From Corynebacterium bovis DSM 20582 = CIP 54.80 (GTDB lineage Bacteria > Actinomycetota > Actinomycetes > Mycobacteriales > Mycobacteriaceae): a stretch of DNA of 64,000 bases. The notes beneath the pieces are model-generated. The model was not told the DNA's origin, did not search any database, and saw only the letters and a list, made by a program, of their open reading frames with translations. Position numbers and translations under genes: made by a program. Of the stretch, positions 19,669 through 29,844 are shown piece by piece (the first letter of the stretch is position 1; each line of letters begins with the position of its first letter). The stretch lies in assembly GCF_030408615.1 (NCBI RefSeq), contig NZ_CP047187.1, forward strand, positions 1,612,001 through 1,676,000. The letters run 5' to 3'.

Positions 19669-21170
19669 TGGTCCCGCTCCTCTCGTGTGCTGCAGGCGTA
19701 CCTCGCGAAGAGGTCACCGCGGTGGGACATGCCGTCGAACATGTCGAGGGAGGCGGCCGCGGGTGCCAGCACCACCGTATCCCCCGGGCGGGCGAGAGTC
19801 CTGGCGGCGCGCACGGCGTGCCCCATGACGGTCGCGGGGTCGGTCCCGTCGACGACGGTGACGGGGACCGACGGCGCGTGCCGGGCGAGCGCCCGGGCGA
19901 TGACCGCGCGGTCGGCGCCGAGGAGGACGGCCCCGCGGAGCCGGGGGGCGACGTCGCGGACGAGGTCGTCGACGTCGGCCCCCTTGAGCTGGCCCCCGGC
20001 GACCCAGACCGCGCCGTCGAGCCCGGCGAGCGCGGCGTGGGCGGCGTGCGGGTTCGTCGCCTTGGAGTTGTCGATCCAGCGGATCTCCCCGACCCCGTCC
20101 GGGCCGGGCTCCCGGTGGACGACCTGGCCCCGGTGGGGGGCGACGGTGAAGGACCCGAGGGCCCGGGCGACGGCCCCGGGGGTGACCCCGACGGCCCGGG
20201 CGAGGCTCGCGGCGGCCGCGGCGTCGGCGACCCCGGCGGGCCCGGGCGGGGAGATGCCGTCGGCGGGGGCGAGGTCGACGGTCTCCCCCCGGTCCGGCCC
20301 GTCGGTCTCGACGAGGCGGCCGTCGCGGACGCCGACGACCGGGCCGGTGGTCCCGAGGGCCCGGGCCGCCGCCCGCGGGTCGCCGACGGTGAACGCCCGG
20401 CGCCGGCCGGTGACGACGGGCTCGGCGGCGACGAGCACGGCCGGGTCGTCGGCGGCGAGGACCGCGACCGCGCCGGTCAAGCAGGTGGCCTTGTCCGCGG
20501 CGTAGGCCGTCATGTCCCCGTGCCAGTCGAGGTGGTCCTCGGCGAGGTTGAGGACGCACCCGACGTCGGGGTGGAGGTCCCGGGACCAGTGCAGCTGGAA
20601 GCTGGAGGCCTCGACGACGAGGACGTCGGTGCGGACGCCCGTGCGTTCGTCGGCGAGGAGCTGCTCGGCGGGCGAGGCCCCGATGTTGCCCACCGCCGCC
20701 GCGGACCGGCCGTCGGCGCGGAGGATCGCGGCGGTCATGGCGGTCGTCGTCGTCTTCCCGTTGGTCCCGGTGAGGACGATCCACGTGCGGGAGGGGCCGA
20801 CGAGACCCGCGGCGTCGGCCGACCGGGCGACGTCGAGGTCACCGACGACCGGCACCCCGGCCTCCGCGGCGGCGCGCGGCAGCGGCGAGCCGGGCCGCCA
20901 CCCGGGGGACATGACGACGAGGTCGACGGCCGGCAGCGGGTCGTCCCCCGCCGGCGGGTGCCCGGTGGCGAGCAGGTCGCAGGCGTCGGTGACCCCGAGC
21001 CGCCGGCCACCGCACTCGGCCGCGAGCCGGGCGCTGCGGTCGGCGTCGTCGTCGGCGACGGTGACCCGCGCCCCGAGGTGGGCGAGCAGGCGGGCGGCCC
21101 CGCGGCCGGCGACCCCGGCTCCGGCGACGAGGACGTGACCGCCGGTCATGGCGGTGACGGTGGGGTTCAC
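19665..21170 (-). CDS. murD: UDP-MurNAc-L-alanine-D-glutamate ligase
   Basis: A 501-residue Mur ligase adding D-Glu. VLVAGAGVAGRGAARLLA is the N-terminal nucleotide-sugar loop, GTNGKTTTTAM the P-loop, and SSFQL, NLAEDHLDWHG and DNSKATNPHA match MurD. The GTG start at 21170 is chosen for its GGGAGG site 7-8 nt upstream; an internal ATG lies seven codons later. It is coupled to ftsW by GTGA. The gap to mraY contains 11-bp repeats. Confidence 0.97.
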   Translation of the reverse strand: MNPTVTAMTGGHVLVAGAGVAGRGAARLLAHLGARVTVADDDADRSARLAAECGGRRLGVTDACDLLATGHPPAGDDPLPAVDLVVMSPGWRPGSPLPRAAAEAGVPVVGDLDVARSADAAGLVGPSRTWIVLTGTNGKTTTTAMTAAILRADGRSAAAVGNIGASPAEQLLADERTGVRTDVLVVEASSFQLHWSRDLHPDVGCVLNLAEDHLDWHGDMTAYAADKATCLTGAVAVLAADDPAVLVAAEPVVTGRRRAFTVGDPRAAARALGTTGPVVGVRDGRLVETDGPDRGETVDLAPADGISPPGPAGVADAAAAASLARAVGVTPGAVARALGSFTVAPHRGQVVHREPGPDGVGEIRWIDNSKATNPHAAHAALAGLDGAVWVAGGQLKGADVDDLVRDVAPRLRGAVLLGADRAVIARALARHAPSVPVTVVDGTDPATVMGHAVRAARTLARPGDTVVLAPAAASLDMFDGMSHRGDLFARYACSTREERDQ

Positions 21171-21194
21171 GGTGGGCCTCCCGGGGGTCGTGGG

Positions 21195-21235
21195 CTGGTC
21201 AGGAACTGGTCAGGGGCTGGTCAGGGGCTGGTGCG
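21195..21235. repeat. 11-bp tandem repeat between mraY and murD
   Basis: Three adjacent copies of CTGGTCAGGGG (the first ends AA) plus a partial fourth, between the mraY stop and the murD ribosome-binding site. It may only be a slippage product. Confidence 0.75.
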
Positions 21236-21246
21236 GACGGGACGGG

Positions 21247-22344
21247 TCAGAGCTGCACCGAGCTCAGCCACTCGCCGTAGAACAGGGCGATGCCGAGCAT
21301 CGCGGCCATCGAGGCCATGAGCCAGAAGCGGATCGTGACCGTGGTCTCGGCCCAGCCGCCGTTCTCGAAGTGGTGGTGGATCGGGGCCATGCGGAAGAAC
21401 CGCTTCCCCGTCGACTTGAAGACGAGGACCTGGATGACGACGCTCGCGGCCTCGACGACGAACAGCGCGCCGACGACGACCATGAGCAGTTCCGTCCGCG
21501 AGGTCACCGACAGGCCCGCGACGAGCCCGCCGAGGGCGAGGGAGCCGGTGTCCCCCATGAAGATCTTCGCGGGGGCGGCGTTCCACCACAGGAACCCGAG
21601 GCACGCGCCGAGGCCCGCCGCCGCGAGCACCGCGAGGTCGAGCGGGTCACGCACCGAGTAGCACCCGGCCGTCGCCCCGGCGGCGCAGGAGTTGCGGAAC
21701 TGCCAGAAGGTCACGAGGACGTACGTGATCATGACGATGCCGGTCACGCCGGCGGCGAGCCCGTCGAGGCCGTCGGTGAGGTTGACGGCGTTCGACCACG
21801 CCGAGATCACGAGGTAGATGAAGACGAGGAAGAGGACGACGCCGATGACGGCGGGTCCGATCGAGATGTCGAAGGTGTTGATGTCCCGGAGGAAGGACAG
21901 CTTCGTCGAGGCGGGCGTGAGGCCCCGCCCGTCCGGGAACTGGAGGACGAGGATCCCGAACACGACGGCCGTGGCCAGCTGCCCGGTGAGCTTCGCCTTG
22001 GCGTTGAGCCCGAGGTTGCGGCCCTTGACGAGCTTGATGTAGTCGTCGGCGAACCCGAGGCCGCCGAGCGCGAGGGTGAGCAGGAGGACGAGCCACCCGC
22101 TCGCGCCCGGGCCGGCGCCCGTGAGCGCGCCGAACAGGCCGGCGACGAGGAAGCCGGCGACGATCCCGGCGAGGATGGCGATCCCGCCCATCGTCGGGGT
22201 CCCGCGCTTGCGCAGGTGGGACTTCGGGCCGTCCTCACGGATCTCCTGCCCGAGCCCCTCGGCCGAGAAACGCCTGATGAGGACAGGCGTGAGGAGGATC
22301 GAGACCAGGAATGCCACTCCGGCGGCGATGATGATCTGCATCAT
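21247..22344 (-). CDS. mraY: Phospho-MurNAc-pentapeptide translocase
   Basis: A 365-residue polytopic enzyme that forms lipid I from UDP-MurNAc-pentapeptide and undecaprenyl phosphate. About ten membrane helices are visible. The diagnostic loops are [20 protein letters not shown] (catalytic Asp pair), [13 protein letters not shown] and [11 protein letters not shown], plus [13 protein letters not shown] near the C-terminus. Two consecutive ATG codons start the gene; I take the first (22344). It lies 45 nt after murF. Confidence 0.98.
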   Translation of the reverse strand: MMQIIIAAGVAFLVSILLTPVLIRRFSAEGLGQEIREDGPKSHLRKRGTPTMGGIAILAGIVAGFLVAGLFGALTGAGPGASGWLVLLLTLALGGLGFADDYIKLVKGRNLGLNAKAKLTGQLATAVVFGILVLQFPDGRGLTPASTKLSFLRDINTFDISIGPAVIGVVLFLVFIYLVISAWSNAVNLTDGLDGLAAGVTGIVMITYVLVTFWQFRNSCAAGATAGCYSVRDPLDLAVLAAAGLGACLGFLWWNAAPAKIFMGDTGSLALGGLVAGLSVTSRTELLMVVVGALFVVEAASVVIQVLVFKSTGKRFFRMAPIHHHFENGGWAETTVTIRFWLMASMAAMLGIALFYGEWLSSVQL

Positions 22345-22389
22345 GGTGTGTGTTCGGCTCCTACTGTCCGTGCTGTCGGTGGTGGCGCG

Positions 22390-23931
22390 TCACTGTTCTG
22401 GGGATGTGCGTGGGTCGTCGGGGGCCCGGGACCCCTCCCCGGCGAGGAGTCCCTCGGCGACGGCCCAGAGGCCGTCGGCGTAGGACGCCTTGACGAGCAC
22501 GATGTCGTGCGGGGAGAGGTCGTGGTCGAGGACGTTGACCGCCGCGTCGACGCTCTCGACCTCGTGGGAGCTCAGCCCCCGGCCGCGGGCGGCCCGGTGG
22601 AGCGCCCGTTGGTTCACCCCGGTGCCGACGACGACGAGGTGGTCGATCCCCCGGTCGACGAGCACGTCGGCGAGCCGCTCGTGCTCCGCGACCGAGTCCT
22701 CCCCGAGTTCCCCCATCTGGCCCAGGACGGCCCAGCTCGCGGCGTCGGGGCGGCCCGCCGCGGTGTACGCGAGGGCGTCGATCCCCGCGCGCATGGAGTC
22801 CGGGTTCGCATTGTACGAGTCGTTGATGACGGTCACACCGTCGGCCCGGGTCCGCACGTCCATCCGGTTCGCACTCGTCGCGGAGTGCCGGCTCAGGGCG
22901 GCGGCGACGACGTCCGGCGCGATGCCGCACTCCATGCCCACGGCCGCGGCGGCGAGCGCGTTGGACACCTGGTGGGCTCCGAAGACGGACAGGTCGACGC
23001 GGACGGGCTCGCCGTGCGGGTGGTGGAGCGTGAAGCTCGCGCGGGCGACGTCGTCGAGGGTGATGTCGGTCGCCCGGTACCCGACGCCCCGGTCGGCGGC
23101 GTCCGGCGCGGTCGAGAAGCGCACGACGGTCGCGTCGGTGCGCGACGCCATCGCGTCGACCCGGGGGTCGTCGGCGTTGAGCACGGCGGTCCCCCCGGCG
23201 TCGCCCGCCGGGAGGGCCTCGACGAGCTCGCCCTTCGCCTCGGCGATCGCGTCCCGGGACCCGAACTCGCCGAGGTGGGCGGAGCCGACGTTGAGCACGA
23301 CGCCGATGCGCGGCGGGGCGATCCGGGCGAGCTGCGCGATGTGCCCGCGCCCCCGCGCCGACATCTCCGTCACGAGGTGGCGGGTCGTCCGCCCGGCCCG
23401 GAGGACCGTGTAGGGGTGGCCGATCTCGTTGTTGAACGAGCCGGGCGGGGCGACGGTCTCCCCGTCCTCGGCGAGGACCGCGGCGATGAGGTCCTTCGTC
23501 GACGTCTTGCCGGCCGAGCCGGTGACGCCGACGACGGTGAGCCCGTTCTCCCGGACGAGGACGTCCGTGTTGTGGCGGGCGAGCCGCCCGACGGCGGCGA
23601 GCACCCGGGCGCCCGTCCCGTCCGGGTCGTGCTCGAGGTAGGCGGCGTTGGCGGTGCCGGGGTCGCCCGACTCCGCGACGGACGGGCAGAGCAGGGCGGG
23701 GGTGCCGACGCCCCGGCCGACCATGACGAGGGCCGCGCCGTCGCCGAGCGCGGCGCCGGCGAAGTCGTGGCCGTCGACGCGCGCCCCGGGAAGGGCCATG
23801 AAGATGCTGCCGGGGGTCACCGCCCGGGAGTCGAATTCGACGGGGCCGGTGACGACGGTGTCCTCGTGGGCCCCGTCGATGAGGGCGCCGCCGGTGACCT
23901 CGGCGACGGTCCCTGCCGTGAGTTCGATCAT
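22390..23931 (-). CDS. murF: UDP-MurNAc-tripeptide-D-Ala-D-Ala ligase
   Basis: A 513-residue Mur ligase adding the D-Ala-D-Ala dipeptide. The P-loop is GSAGKTSTKDL, followed by FNNEIGHPYTVL and EMSARGRGHIAQL, typical of MurF, and NDSYNANPDSM in the C-terminal domain. ATG 23931 is certain because it overlaps the murE stop as ATGA and gives MIELTAGTVAEV. The frame is open another 276 codons upstream, but that is murE antiphase. Confidence 0.97.
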   Translation of the reverse strand: MIELTAGTVAEVTGGALIDGAHEDTVVTGPVEFDSRAVTPGSIFMALPGARVDGHDFAGAALGDGAALVMVGRGVGTPALLCPSVAESGDPGTANAAYLEHDPDGTGARVLAAVGRLARHNTDVLVRENGLTVVGVTGSAGKTSTKDLIAAVLAEDGETVAPPGSFNNEIGHPYTVLRAGRTTRHLVTEMSARGRGHIAQLARIAPPRIGVVLNVGSAHLGEFGSRDAIAEAKGELVEALPAGDAGGTAVLNADDPRVDAMASRTDATVVRFSTAPDAADRGVGYRATDITLDDVARASFTLHHPHGEPVRVDLSVFGAHQVSNALAAAAVGMECGIAPDVVAAALSRHSATSANRMDVRTRADGVTVINDSYNANPDSMRAGIDALAYTAAGRPDAASWAVLGQMGELGEDSVAEHERLADVLVDRGIDHLVVVGTGVNQRALHRAARGRGLSSHEVESVDAAVNVLDHDLSPHDIVLVKASYADGLWAVAEGLLAGEGSRAPDDPRTSPEQ

Positions 23932-25574
23932 GAGTTGGCCTCCTGTGCCGTCATCCGCGAGCCGATGGCCGTGCGCAGGACCTCGACGTCGTCGAAGTCG
24001 TGCACGGTCCCGGCGATGAGCTGTCCCTTCTCGTGTCCCTTGCCCGCGACGACGAGCGCGTCGCCGGGGCGCGCCCACGCGACCGCCCGGGCGATCGCCT
24101 CGGCCCGGTCGCCGACGGACAGGACGGTGACGTCGCCGTCCCCGGCGGCCCGCCGCTCGTCGGCGACCGTCCGCGCCCCCGCCTCGACGGCGGCCCGGAT
24201 CGTCGCCGGGTCCTCGTCGCGCGGGTTGTCGTCGGTGACGATGACGGCGTCGGCCCGCCGGGCGGCCTCGGCGCCCATCTCGGGCCGTTTCTCGGCGTCC
24301 CGGTTGCCCCCGGCACCGATGACGACGCCGACGCGCCCGCCGTGCCCGGCCCGCTCGAGGTGTTCGGCGAGGGTGCCGACGACCGCCGCGACGGCCGCGG
24401 GCTTGTGGGCGTAGTCGACGACGGCCATGAAGTCCTGGCCGGCGTCGACCGCCTGCATCCGCCCGGGCACCTGGACGTCGGACAGGACGCCGGCGATGGT
24501 CGCGGGCTCCCCCGCGGCGACGAGGCACGCGAGTGCCAGGGTGGCGTTCGCGACGTTGAACAGGCCGGGCAGGGCGACGCCGAAGACGGCCTCCGTCCCG
24601 AGGTGGCGGACGTGGATGCGCTGGCCGCCGGAGGGGGCGACGTCGACCCCCGTGACCGTCCACGTGGCCGCCCCGTCGCGGCCGCGGTCGGTCGTGGCGA
24701 CGGTGACCGGGTCGTCGAGCATCCCGGCGAGCCGTCGTCCCCAGTCGTCGTCCACGCACACGACGGCGGCGGGGAGGGCCTGTCCGTCCCCGTCGGTGCC
24801 GCCCGTGCCGTCGGAGCCGCCGGTGTCCCCGGTGAACAGGGACGCCTTGGTGAGGAAGTAGTCCTCCATCGTCGGGTGGAAGTCGAGGTGGTCCCGGCTG
24901 AGGTTCGTGAAGCCGGCGACGTCGAAGGCGATTCCGCGGACCCGGCCGAGGCTCAGGGCGTGGGAGGAGACCTCCATGACGACGTGCGACACCCCCTCGT
25001 CGCGCATCCGCGCGAGCAGCGCCTGCATGGTCGGCGCCTCCGGGGTCGTGAGGGAGGTCGGGACGGGGCGGCCGTTGATGCGCGTGCCCGTCGTGCCGAT
25101 GAGCCCGACGTGGTGGGACTCCATGAGCCCGCGTTCGATGAGGTAGCTCGTCGTCGTCTTCCCGCTCGTGCCGGTGACGCCGATGACGGTCATCCCCCGG
25201 GAGGGGTGGCCGTAGATCTCCGCGGCGACCGGCCCCATCCAGCGGCGGCAGTCGTCGACGACGAGGACGGGCGGCACCTCGACGGCGCCGGCGCCGTCGC
25301 CCTCACCCGCCGCCCCGGTGATGATCTCCAGGCCGGCGGCGTCGGTGAGCACGGCCGCCCCCGCGGACTGCGCGGCGTACGACGCCCCGTGGACGCGTGT
25401 CCCGGGCACCGCGGCGAACAGGCCGCCGGGGTCGACGTCCGAGGCGGCGATCGCCGCGGACGTCACGGTGGTGTCGGCGTCGCCGACGACCCAGCCGCCG
25501 GTGAGTGCGGCGAGGTCGCGCAGCGTCGCCCCGCGGTCACCCGGGCGGGCACCGGACGTGTCCTGGTGTGTCAT
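23928..25574 (-). CDS. murE: UDP-MurNAc-dipeptide-meso-diaminopimelate ligase
   Basis: A 548-residue Mur ligase adding the third residue. The P-loop is GTSGKTTTSYL. The DNPRDEDP motif near the C-terminus is the meso-diaminopimelate selector, so the wall is of the A1-gamma type expected for Corynebacterium. NLSRDHLDFHPTMEDY contains the carbamylated-lysine region. ATG 25574 lies 3 nt after the ftsI stop; the gene is coupled to murF. Confidence 0.97.
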   Translation of the reverse strand: MTHQDTSGARPGDRGATLRDLAALTGGWVVGDADTTVTSAAIAASDVDPGGLFAAVPGTRVHGASYAAQSAGAAVLTDAAGLEIITGAAGEGDGAGAVEVPPVLVVDDCRRWMGPVAAEIYGHPSRGMTVIGVTGTSGKTTTSYLIERGLMESHHVGLIGTTGTRINGRPVPTSLTTPEAPTMQALLARMRDEGVSHVVMEVSSHALSLGRVRGIAFDVAGFTNLSRDHLDFHPTMEDYFLTKASLFTGDTGGSDGTGGTDGDGQALPAAVVCVDDDWGRRLAGMLDDPVTVATTDRGRDGAATWTVTGVDVAPSGGQRIHVRHLGTEAVFGVALPGLFNVANATLALACLVAAGEPATIAGVLSDVQVPGRMQAVDAGQDFMAVVDYAHKPAAVAAVVGTLAEHLERAGHGGRVGVVIGAGGNRDAEKRPEMGAEAARRADAVIVTDDNPRDEDPATIRAAVEAGARTVADERRAAGDGDVTVLSVGDRAEAIARAVAWARPGDALVVAGKGHEKGQLIAGTVHDFDDVEVLRTAIGSRMTAQEANS

Positions 25575-25577
25575 GGT

Positions 25578-27542
25578 CTACTGCGCCTCCAGCATGAGCT
25601 TGGGTCCGGGGTCACCGGACAGGGGAACGTTGTAGTGGTCGAGCAGCCACGACCCGATGTCGTGGAACAGCGGGGCGGCGGACTGCCCGCCCCCGCCGTC
25701 GGTCCCGCGCTGGGGCTTGTCGAGCATGATGCCGACGACGAAGCGCGGGTCGTCCGCCGGGGCGATGCCCGCGAACGTGATCCAGTAGTTCGAGTTCGAG
25801 TACGCCTTCGTGCGCGGGTCGATCTGCTGGGCGGTGCCGGTCTTGCCGGTGATCTGGTAGCCCTCGATCGAGGCCGGGGAACCCGAGCCCTGCTGCACGC
25901 CCGTCGGGTCCTTCTGGACGACGGAGCGGAACATGCTCCGGACCGTCCGCGCGGTCTCCGGGGACACGACGCGCGTCTCCCCGGGGGCGGCGACCGGCTC
26001 CTCGGTTCCGTCGGGACCGGTGATCCCGGAGATGATCCGCGGCTCGACCCGCACCCCGTCGTTGGCGATGGCCTGGTAGATGCTCGTCATCTGGAGCAGG
26101 CTCATCGACATGCCCTGCCCGATCGGCAGGTTGGCGAACGTGCCGCCGGACCACTGGTTCCGGTCGGGCACGTAGCCGGACGTCTCGCTCGGCAGGCCGA
26201 TGCCGGTCGCCTGGCCGATGCCGAACCGGTGGAGGTAGTCGCCGAAGGAGTCCTCCCCGACCCGCTGGGCGAGCATGAGGGTGCCGACGTTCGACGACTT
26301 GCCGAACACACCGGTGGTCGTGAACGGGGCGACGCCGTGCTCCCACGCGTCGCGCACGGTGACGCCGGACATCTCGATGCTGCCGGGGACCTGGAGCACC
26401 TCGTCGGGGGTGGTCTTGCCCTCCTCGATCGCGGCGGAGGCGGTGATGACCTTGCCCACCGACCCGGGTTCGAAGGCGTCCGAGACCGTGCGGTCGCCGA
26501 AGACCTTGCCCCGGGCCAGCTGCTTCTCGAGGTCGCCCTCCGGGTTGATGGTGTCCGACGTCGCCATGGAGACGACCTGGCCCGTGTGGGCGTCGAGGAC
26601 GACGGCCGACGCGGACTCGGCGAGGGACTTCTCCTTCGCCTGCTGCACCTGCTGCTGGATGTACGTCTGCGCGTCGACGTCGAGGGTGAGCCGGTACGAC
26701 GCCCCGTCGACCGGCGGGTGCTCGTCGCGGGTCGAGCCGGGGATGACGTACCCGCCGCCGGCGACGTCGACGGTCCGCGACCCGTTGACGCCCTGGAGCT
26801 TGCCGTCCTGGGAGAGCTCCAGGCCGAACTGCCCCTCGTTGTCGGTGCTGATCTTGCCGATGACGTTCTCCGCGACGGCCCCGTTCGGGTACTTGCGGAT
26901 GTCCTGGCGCTCGGCGGTGATCTCCGGGAAGTCGGTGACGATCGCCTCGGCGACGTCGGGGTCGACGGTGCGGGCGAGCACCTCGTAGGTGTCGTCCGCC
27001 GTGAGCTTCTTCCGCAGGTCGTCACCGTTGACCCGGACCCCGGAGGCCTCGAGCCGGCCGGGCAGCTCGCGGACGATCTGGTCGATCCGGTCGTCGGGGC
27101 CGGGGACGGTGTCCGGGTCGAGGTCGTGGCGTTCCTGCATGAACGACCGGAGGGTCTTCGGGTGGACCGAGAGCAGCCGCGCCTCCATCGTGTACGCGAG
27201 GTCGCGGCCGTTGCGGTCCGTGATCGTCCCCCGGTGGGCCGGCTCCGTGATGACGGCGGTGCGCTGGGCCTCCGCCTGGGCGGCCAGCGACGGGCCGGTG
27301 ACGAGCTGCACCCACGCGAGCCGGACGACGACCGCGAGGACGATGATGACGATGAGGATGAACACGTGCCGCAGCCGGCGGGTGAGCGCCGGCGCCGAGG
27401 CGTCGACGATCATCCACGAGTTCCGGTCCGGGGTCCGGGACGGGCGGGGCCGCTGCGGACGGGCCGTGCGCCCGGTGGGCTGCCGGCGCTGCGGCTGGTG
27501 GTGCGGCCGTCGCGGCCTCTGTCCGTCCGACGTGGGGCTCAC
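25578..27542 (-). CDS. ftsI: Septal penicillin-binding protein FtsI / PBP3
   Basis: A 654-residue class B transpeptidase that cross-links septal peptidoglycan. A basic, Pro/Gln/Arg-rich cytoplasmic tail of about 55 residues precedes one membrane helix (about 60-80). A dimerisation domain starts at RGTITDRNGRDLA. The transpeptidase motifs are intact: SVGK with Ser361, SSN at 416-418 and KTGTA with Lys567. No PASTA domain is present. The GTG start at 27542 has GGAGGGA upstream. It forms a division pair with FtsW. Confidence 0.97.
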   Translation of the reverse strand: MSPTSDGQRPRRPHHQPQRRQPTGRTARPQRPRPSRTPDRNSWMIVDASAPALTRRLRHVFILIVIIVLAVVVRLAWVQLVTGPSLAAQAEAQRTAVITEPAHRGTITDRNGRDLAYTMEARLLSVHPKTLRSFMQERHDLDPDTVPGPDDRIDQIVRELPGRLEASGVRVNGDDLRKKLTADDTYEVLARTVDPDVAEAIVTDFPEITAERQDIRKYPNGAVAENVIGKISTDNEGQFGLELSQDGKLQGVNGSRTVDVAGGGYVIPGSTRDEHPPVDGASYRLTLDVDAQTYIQQQVQQAKEKSLAESASAVVLDAHTGQVVSMATSDTINPEGDLEKQLARGKVFGDRTVSDAFEPGSVGKVITASAAIEEGKTTPDEVLQVPGSIEMSGVTVRDAWEHGVAPFTTTGVFGKSSNVGTLMLAQRVGEDSFGDYLHRFGIGQATGIGLPSETSGYVPDRNQWSGGTFANLPIGQGMSMSLLQMTSIYQAIANDGVRVEPRIISGITGPDGTEEPVAAPGETRVVSPETARTVRSMFRSVVQKDPTGVQQGSGSPASIEGYQITGKTGTAQQIDPRTKAYSNSNYWITFAGIAPADDPRFVVGIMLDKPQRGTDGGGGQSAAPLFHDIGSWLLDHYNVPLSGDPGPKLMLEAQ

Positions 27543-27688
27543 GACGTCCCTCCGTTCCTCATCCTCGGGTGTGGTTGTCCGCCACGGGGTCGGTCAGTCG
27601 GTCCGTGGCCCGTCAGCGTCCCCCTATTGTGACCTCACGGCCCGTCCGACGGAGGCATTGGACGGGGCGTGTCCGCTCTCCCCTCCCG

Positions 27689-28561
27689 TCACGGGGCGGG
27701 GGCCGGGGCCGGTGCGGCCGGTGCCGCGGGGGCCGGGGCCGCCGGTGCCGCCGGGGCTGCCGGTGCCGCCGGCGCTGCCGGAGCGGGGGCCTGCGCGGCC
27801 GGTGCCGCGGGTGCCGCGGGGGCGGCGGGCGCGGGGGTCTGCGCGGCGGGGGCCTGCGCGGGCGTCCCGCCCGTCGCGTACGGCACCGTCGCCGGGGCCT
27901 GGGCCGGGGCCTGCGCCGGCGTCCGGGCCGGGGTCTGCGCCTGGGCCCGGCCGTCGACGACGCGCGTCCGCTCGGTGCCGGCCGCCACCCCGGAGCGCCG
28001 GTCGTCGCCGTTGACGTCGATGACGGTGCCCTGCTTGGAGGTGTCCGCCGGCCGTGCCTCGGTCACCGTGTCACCGTCGACGGTGAGGACCCCCGGCTGC
28101 CCCGGGGTGACCATGCCGAGCTTCGAGGCCTCGGCGGCGATGTGCCGGGTCGACCGGGCGTCGGCGACGTCGCGGTTGAGGCTCTCGAGCTCGTTGCCGA
28201 GGTCCTCGCTGCGCTGCCGGGCGTCGGCGATGCTGAAGGACTGCTCCGTCGTCTTGCCGGAGAGGTACATCGCGGTCGCGACGCCGACGGCGCACAGCAC
28301 GGCGACGACGACCACGAGGGTGATGATCCCCGGTCGCTTCGTCGTGGCGGCGATCCGCCGTCCGCGCACGGAGACGGTCTGGCGTGACCCGGTCCGTCCC
28401 CCGCGTGCCGGGCGGGCCGTCCGGGTGGGACGGGACGTGCGGTGCGGGCTCGACGGCGCGTCGGTCCGTGTCGGCCGGGCGGTGGTGCCGGGCGCGACGG
28501 CCTCGCGCGGGGCGCGCAGGGACGTCGGGCGGCGGCGCTCTGTGACGGTTCCGGTCGTCAT
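27689..28561 (-). CDS. FtsL-like division membrane protein with Ala-Pro tail
   Basis: A 290-residue bitopic protein at the ftsL position between rsmH and ftsI. About 75 basic cytoplasmic residues precede one transmembrane helix (about 77-100, ITLVVVVAVLCAVGVATAMYL). A short coiled coil follows (about 105-145), as in FtsL, which forms a complex with FtsB and FtsQ. The last 95 residues are nearly all Ala and Pro with Gln and Thr, a long extension of the short corynebacterial FtsL-like protein. Assignment rests on position, topology and length, since FtsL sequences are poorly conserved. ATG 28561 is the only good start. Confidence 0.8.
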   Translation of the reverse strand: MTTGTVTERRRPTSLRAPREAVAPGTTARPTRTDAPSSPHRTSRPTRTARPARGGRTGSRQTVSVRGRRIAATTKRPGIITLVVVVAVLCAVGVATAMYLSGKTTEQSFSIADARQRSEDLGNELESLNRDVADARSTRHIAAEASKLGMVTPGQPGVLTVDGDTVTEARPADTSKQGTVIDVNGDDRRSGVAAGTERTRVVDGRAQAQTPARTPAQAPAQAPATVPYATGGTPAQAPAAQTPAPAAPAAPAAPAAQAPAPAAPAAPAAPAAPAAPAPAAPAAPAPAPAP

Positions 28562-28665
28562 GGCGGGGAGTCCTTACTTGGCCGGGGCCAGTCGGGGTGT
28601 GGTGGCTGGGGGTGGGTCGTGTCAGGAGGGTCGTGGTGGGGTCGTCCCGGGGGTCGACGGGCCCC

Positions 28666-29736
28666 TCAGCTGGTGTCCGTCTCCAGGGGGAAACGCCGTC
28701 CCCCGCGGGTGGACACCCGCCGGGCGGCGCGGACCCGGACCGGGGCGGACCGCGGGTTGCGTTCGACCTCCGCGGCGTCGGCCTGTTCCGCACCCCGGGT
28801 GAGCAGCTCGAAGGGGGCCTCGGAGCCCGGCAGTTCGACGGGCAGTCCGGCGGGTGTCGTGGACGTGCTGAGCGTCGTCAGCGCGCGCTTGACGATCCGG
28901 TCCTCGAGGGACTGGTAGCTCATGAACACCGCGACGCCCCCGACGTGGAGCCGGGACGTCGCCGCGGGGATCACCGCGCGCAGCGAGTCGAGCTCCGCGT
29001 TGACCTCGACGCGCAGGGCCTGGAACGTGCGCTTCGCCGGGTGCCCCCCGGTCCGCCGCGACGCGGCGGGGATGACGCGGTAGAGGAGCTCGACGAGACG
29101 CGCCGAGGTCGTGAACGGCTCGTCCTCCCGCTCCCGGAGGACGGCCGAGGCGATCTTCCCGGCGAACCGTTCGTCGCCGTAGGTCTTGAGCACCCGCGCG
29201 AGGTCACCGTGCGAGTACGTGTTGAGCACGTCCGCCGCGGTCAGCGGCGTCTCCGGGTCCATCCGCATGTCGAGCGGGGCGTCCATGCGGTAGGCGAAGC
29301 CGCGCTCCCCCTGGTCGAGCTGCATGGACGACACGCCGAGGTCGAAGAACGCCGCGGAGACCCCGGTCTCCCGGACGTCGACCGGGAGGGCGCCGTCCGC
29401 GGTGAGCCCGGCCAGCGCGGCGTCGAGACCGTCGAACCTGGTCCGGACGGGGCGGAACCTGTCACCGAACCGGGACAGGCGGGCCGACGCGTCCCGCAGG
29501 GCGGCGGGGTCACGGTCGAGGCCGACGACGGTGGCCGTGGGGAAGGCCTCGAGGAAGGCCTCGGCGTGGCCGCCGGCGCCGAGCGTGCCGTCGATGATGA
29601 CGGGGTGCTCCGGGGCGTCGGGGGCCCCGACGCCGACGCCGACGAGCTCCACCATCCGGTCCCGCATGACCGGGACGTGCCCGTGCGGGCCCGCCACGGT
29701 GCCGCTCCGGTCCCGGGATGTCGCCGTGTCGTCCAT
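28666..29736 (-). CDS. rsmH: 16S rRNA (cytosine1402-N4)-methyltransferase
   Basis: A 356-residue S-adenosylmethionine-dependent methyltransferase (MraW) acting on C1402 of 16S r[16 protein letters not shown] opens the domain. [16 protein letters not shown] binds the cofactor, [12 protein letters not shown] and [17 protein letters not shown] match the family exactly, and [18 protein letters not shown] lies in the C-terminal domain. ATG 29736 is preceded by GGAGAGGAGG. A long hairpin lies between it and mraZ. Confidence 0.97.
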   Translation of the reverse strand: MDDTATSRDRSGTVAGPHGHVPVMRDRMVELVGVGVGAPDAPEHPVIIDGTLGAGGHAEAFLEAFPTATVVGLDRDPAALRDASARLSRFGDRFRPVRTRFDGLDAALAGLTADGALPVDVRETGVSAAFFDLGVSSMQLDQGERGFAYRMDAPLDMRMDPETPLTAADVLNTYSHGDLARVLKTYGDERFAGKIASAVLREREDEPFTTSARLVELLYRVIPAASRRTGGHPAKRTFQALRVEVNAELDSLRAVIPAATSRLHVGGVAVFMSYQSLEDRIVKRALTTLSTSTTPAGLPVELPGSEAPFELLTRGAEQADAAEVERNPRSAPVRVRAARRVSTRGGRRFPLETDTS

Positions 29737-29844
29737 GTCCGCCTCCTCTCCGTGCTCGGTGGTCGCTGTCTGTCAGGTCCGTCGGTGCTGCGCTCCGGTC
29801 CGCCGGGGCCGGTCGGGCCCCGGGGTCCGGGAGTGTGGACAGGG

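Noticed and set aside
23932..24759. N-terminal extension of MurF through murE
   Set aside because: The sequence is an out-of-frame shadow of murE; the ATGA overlap fixes the start at 23931.
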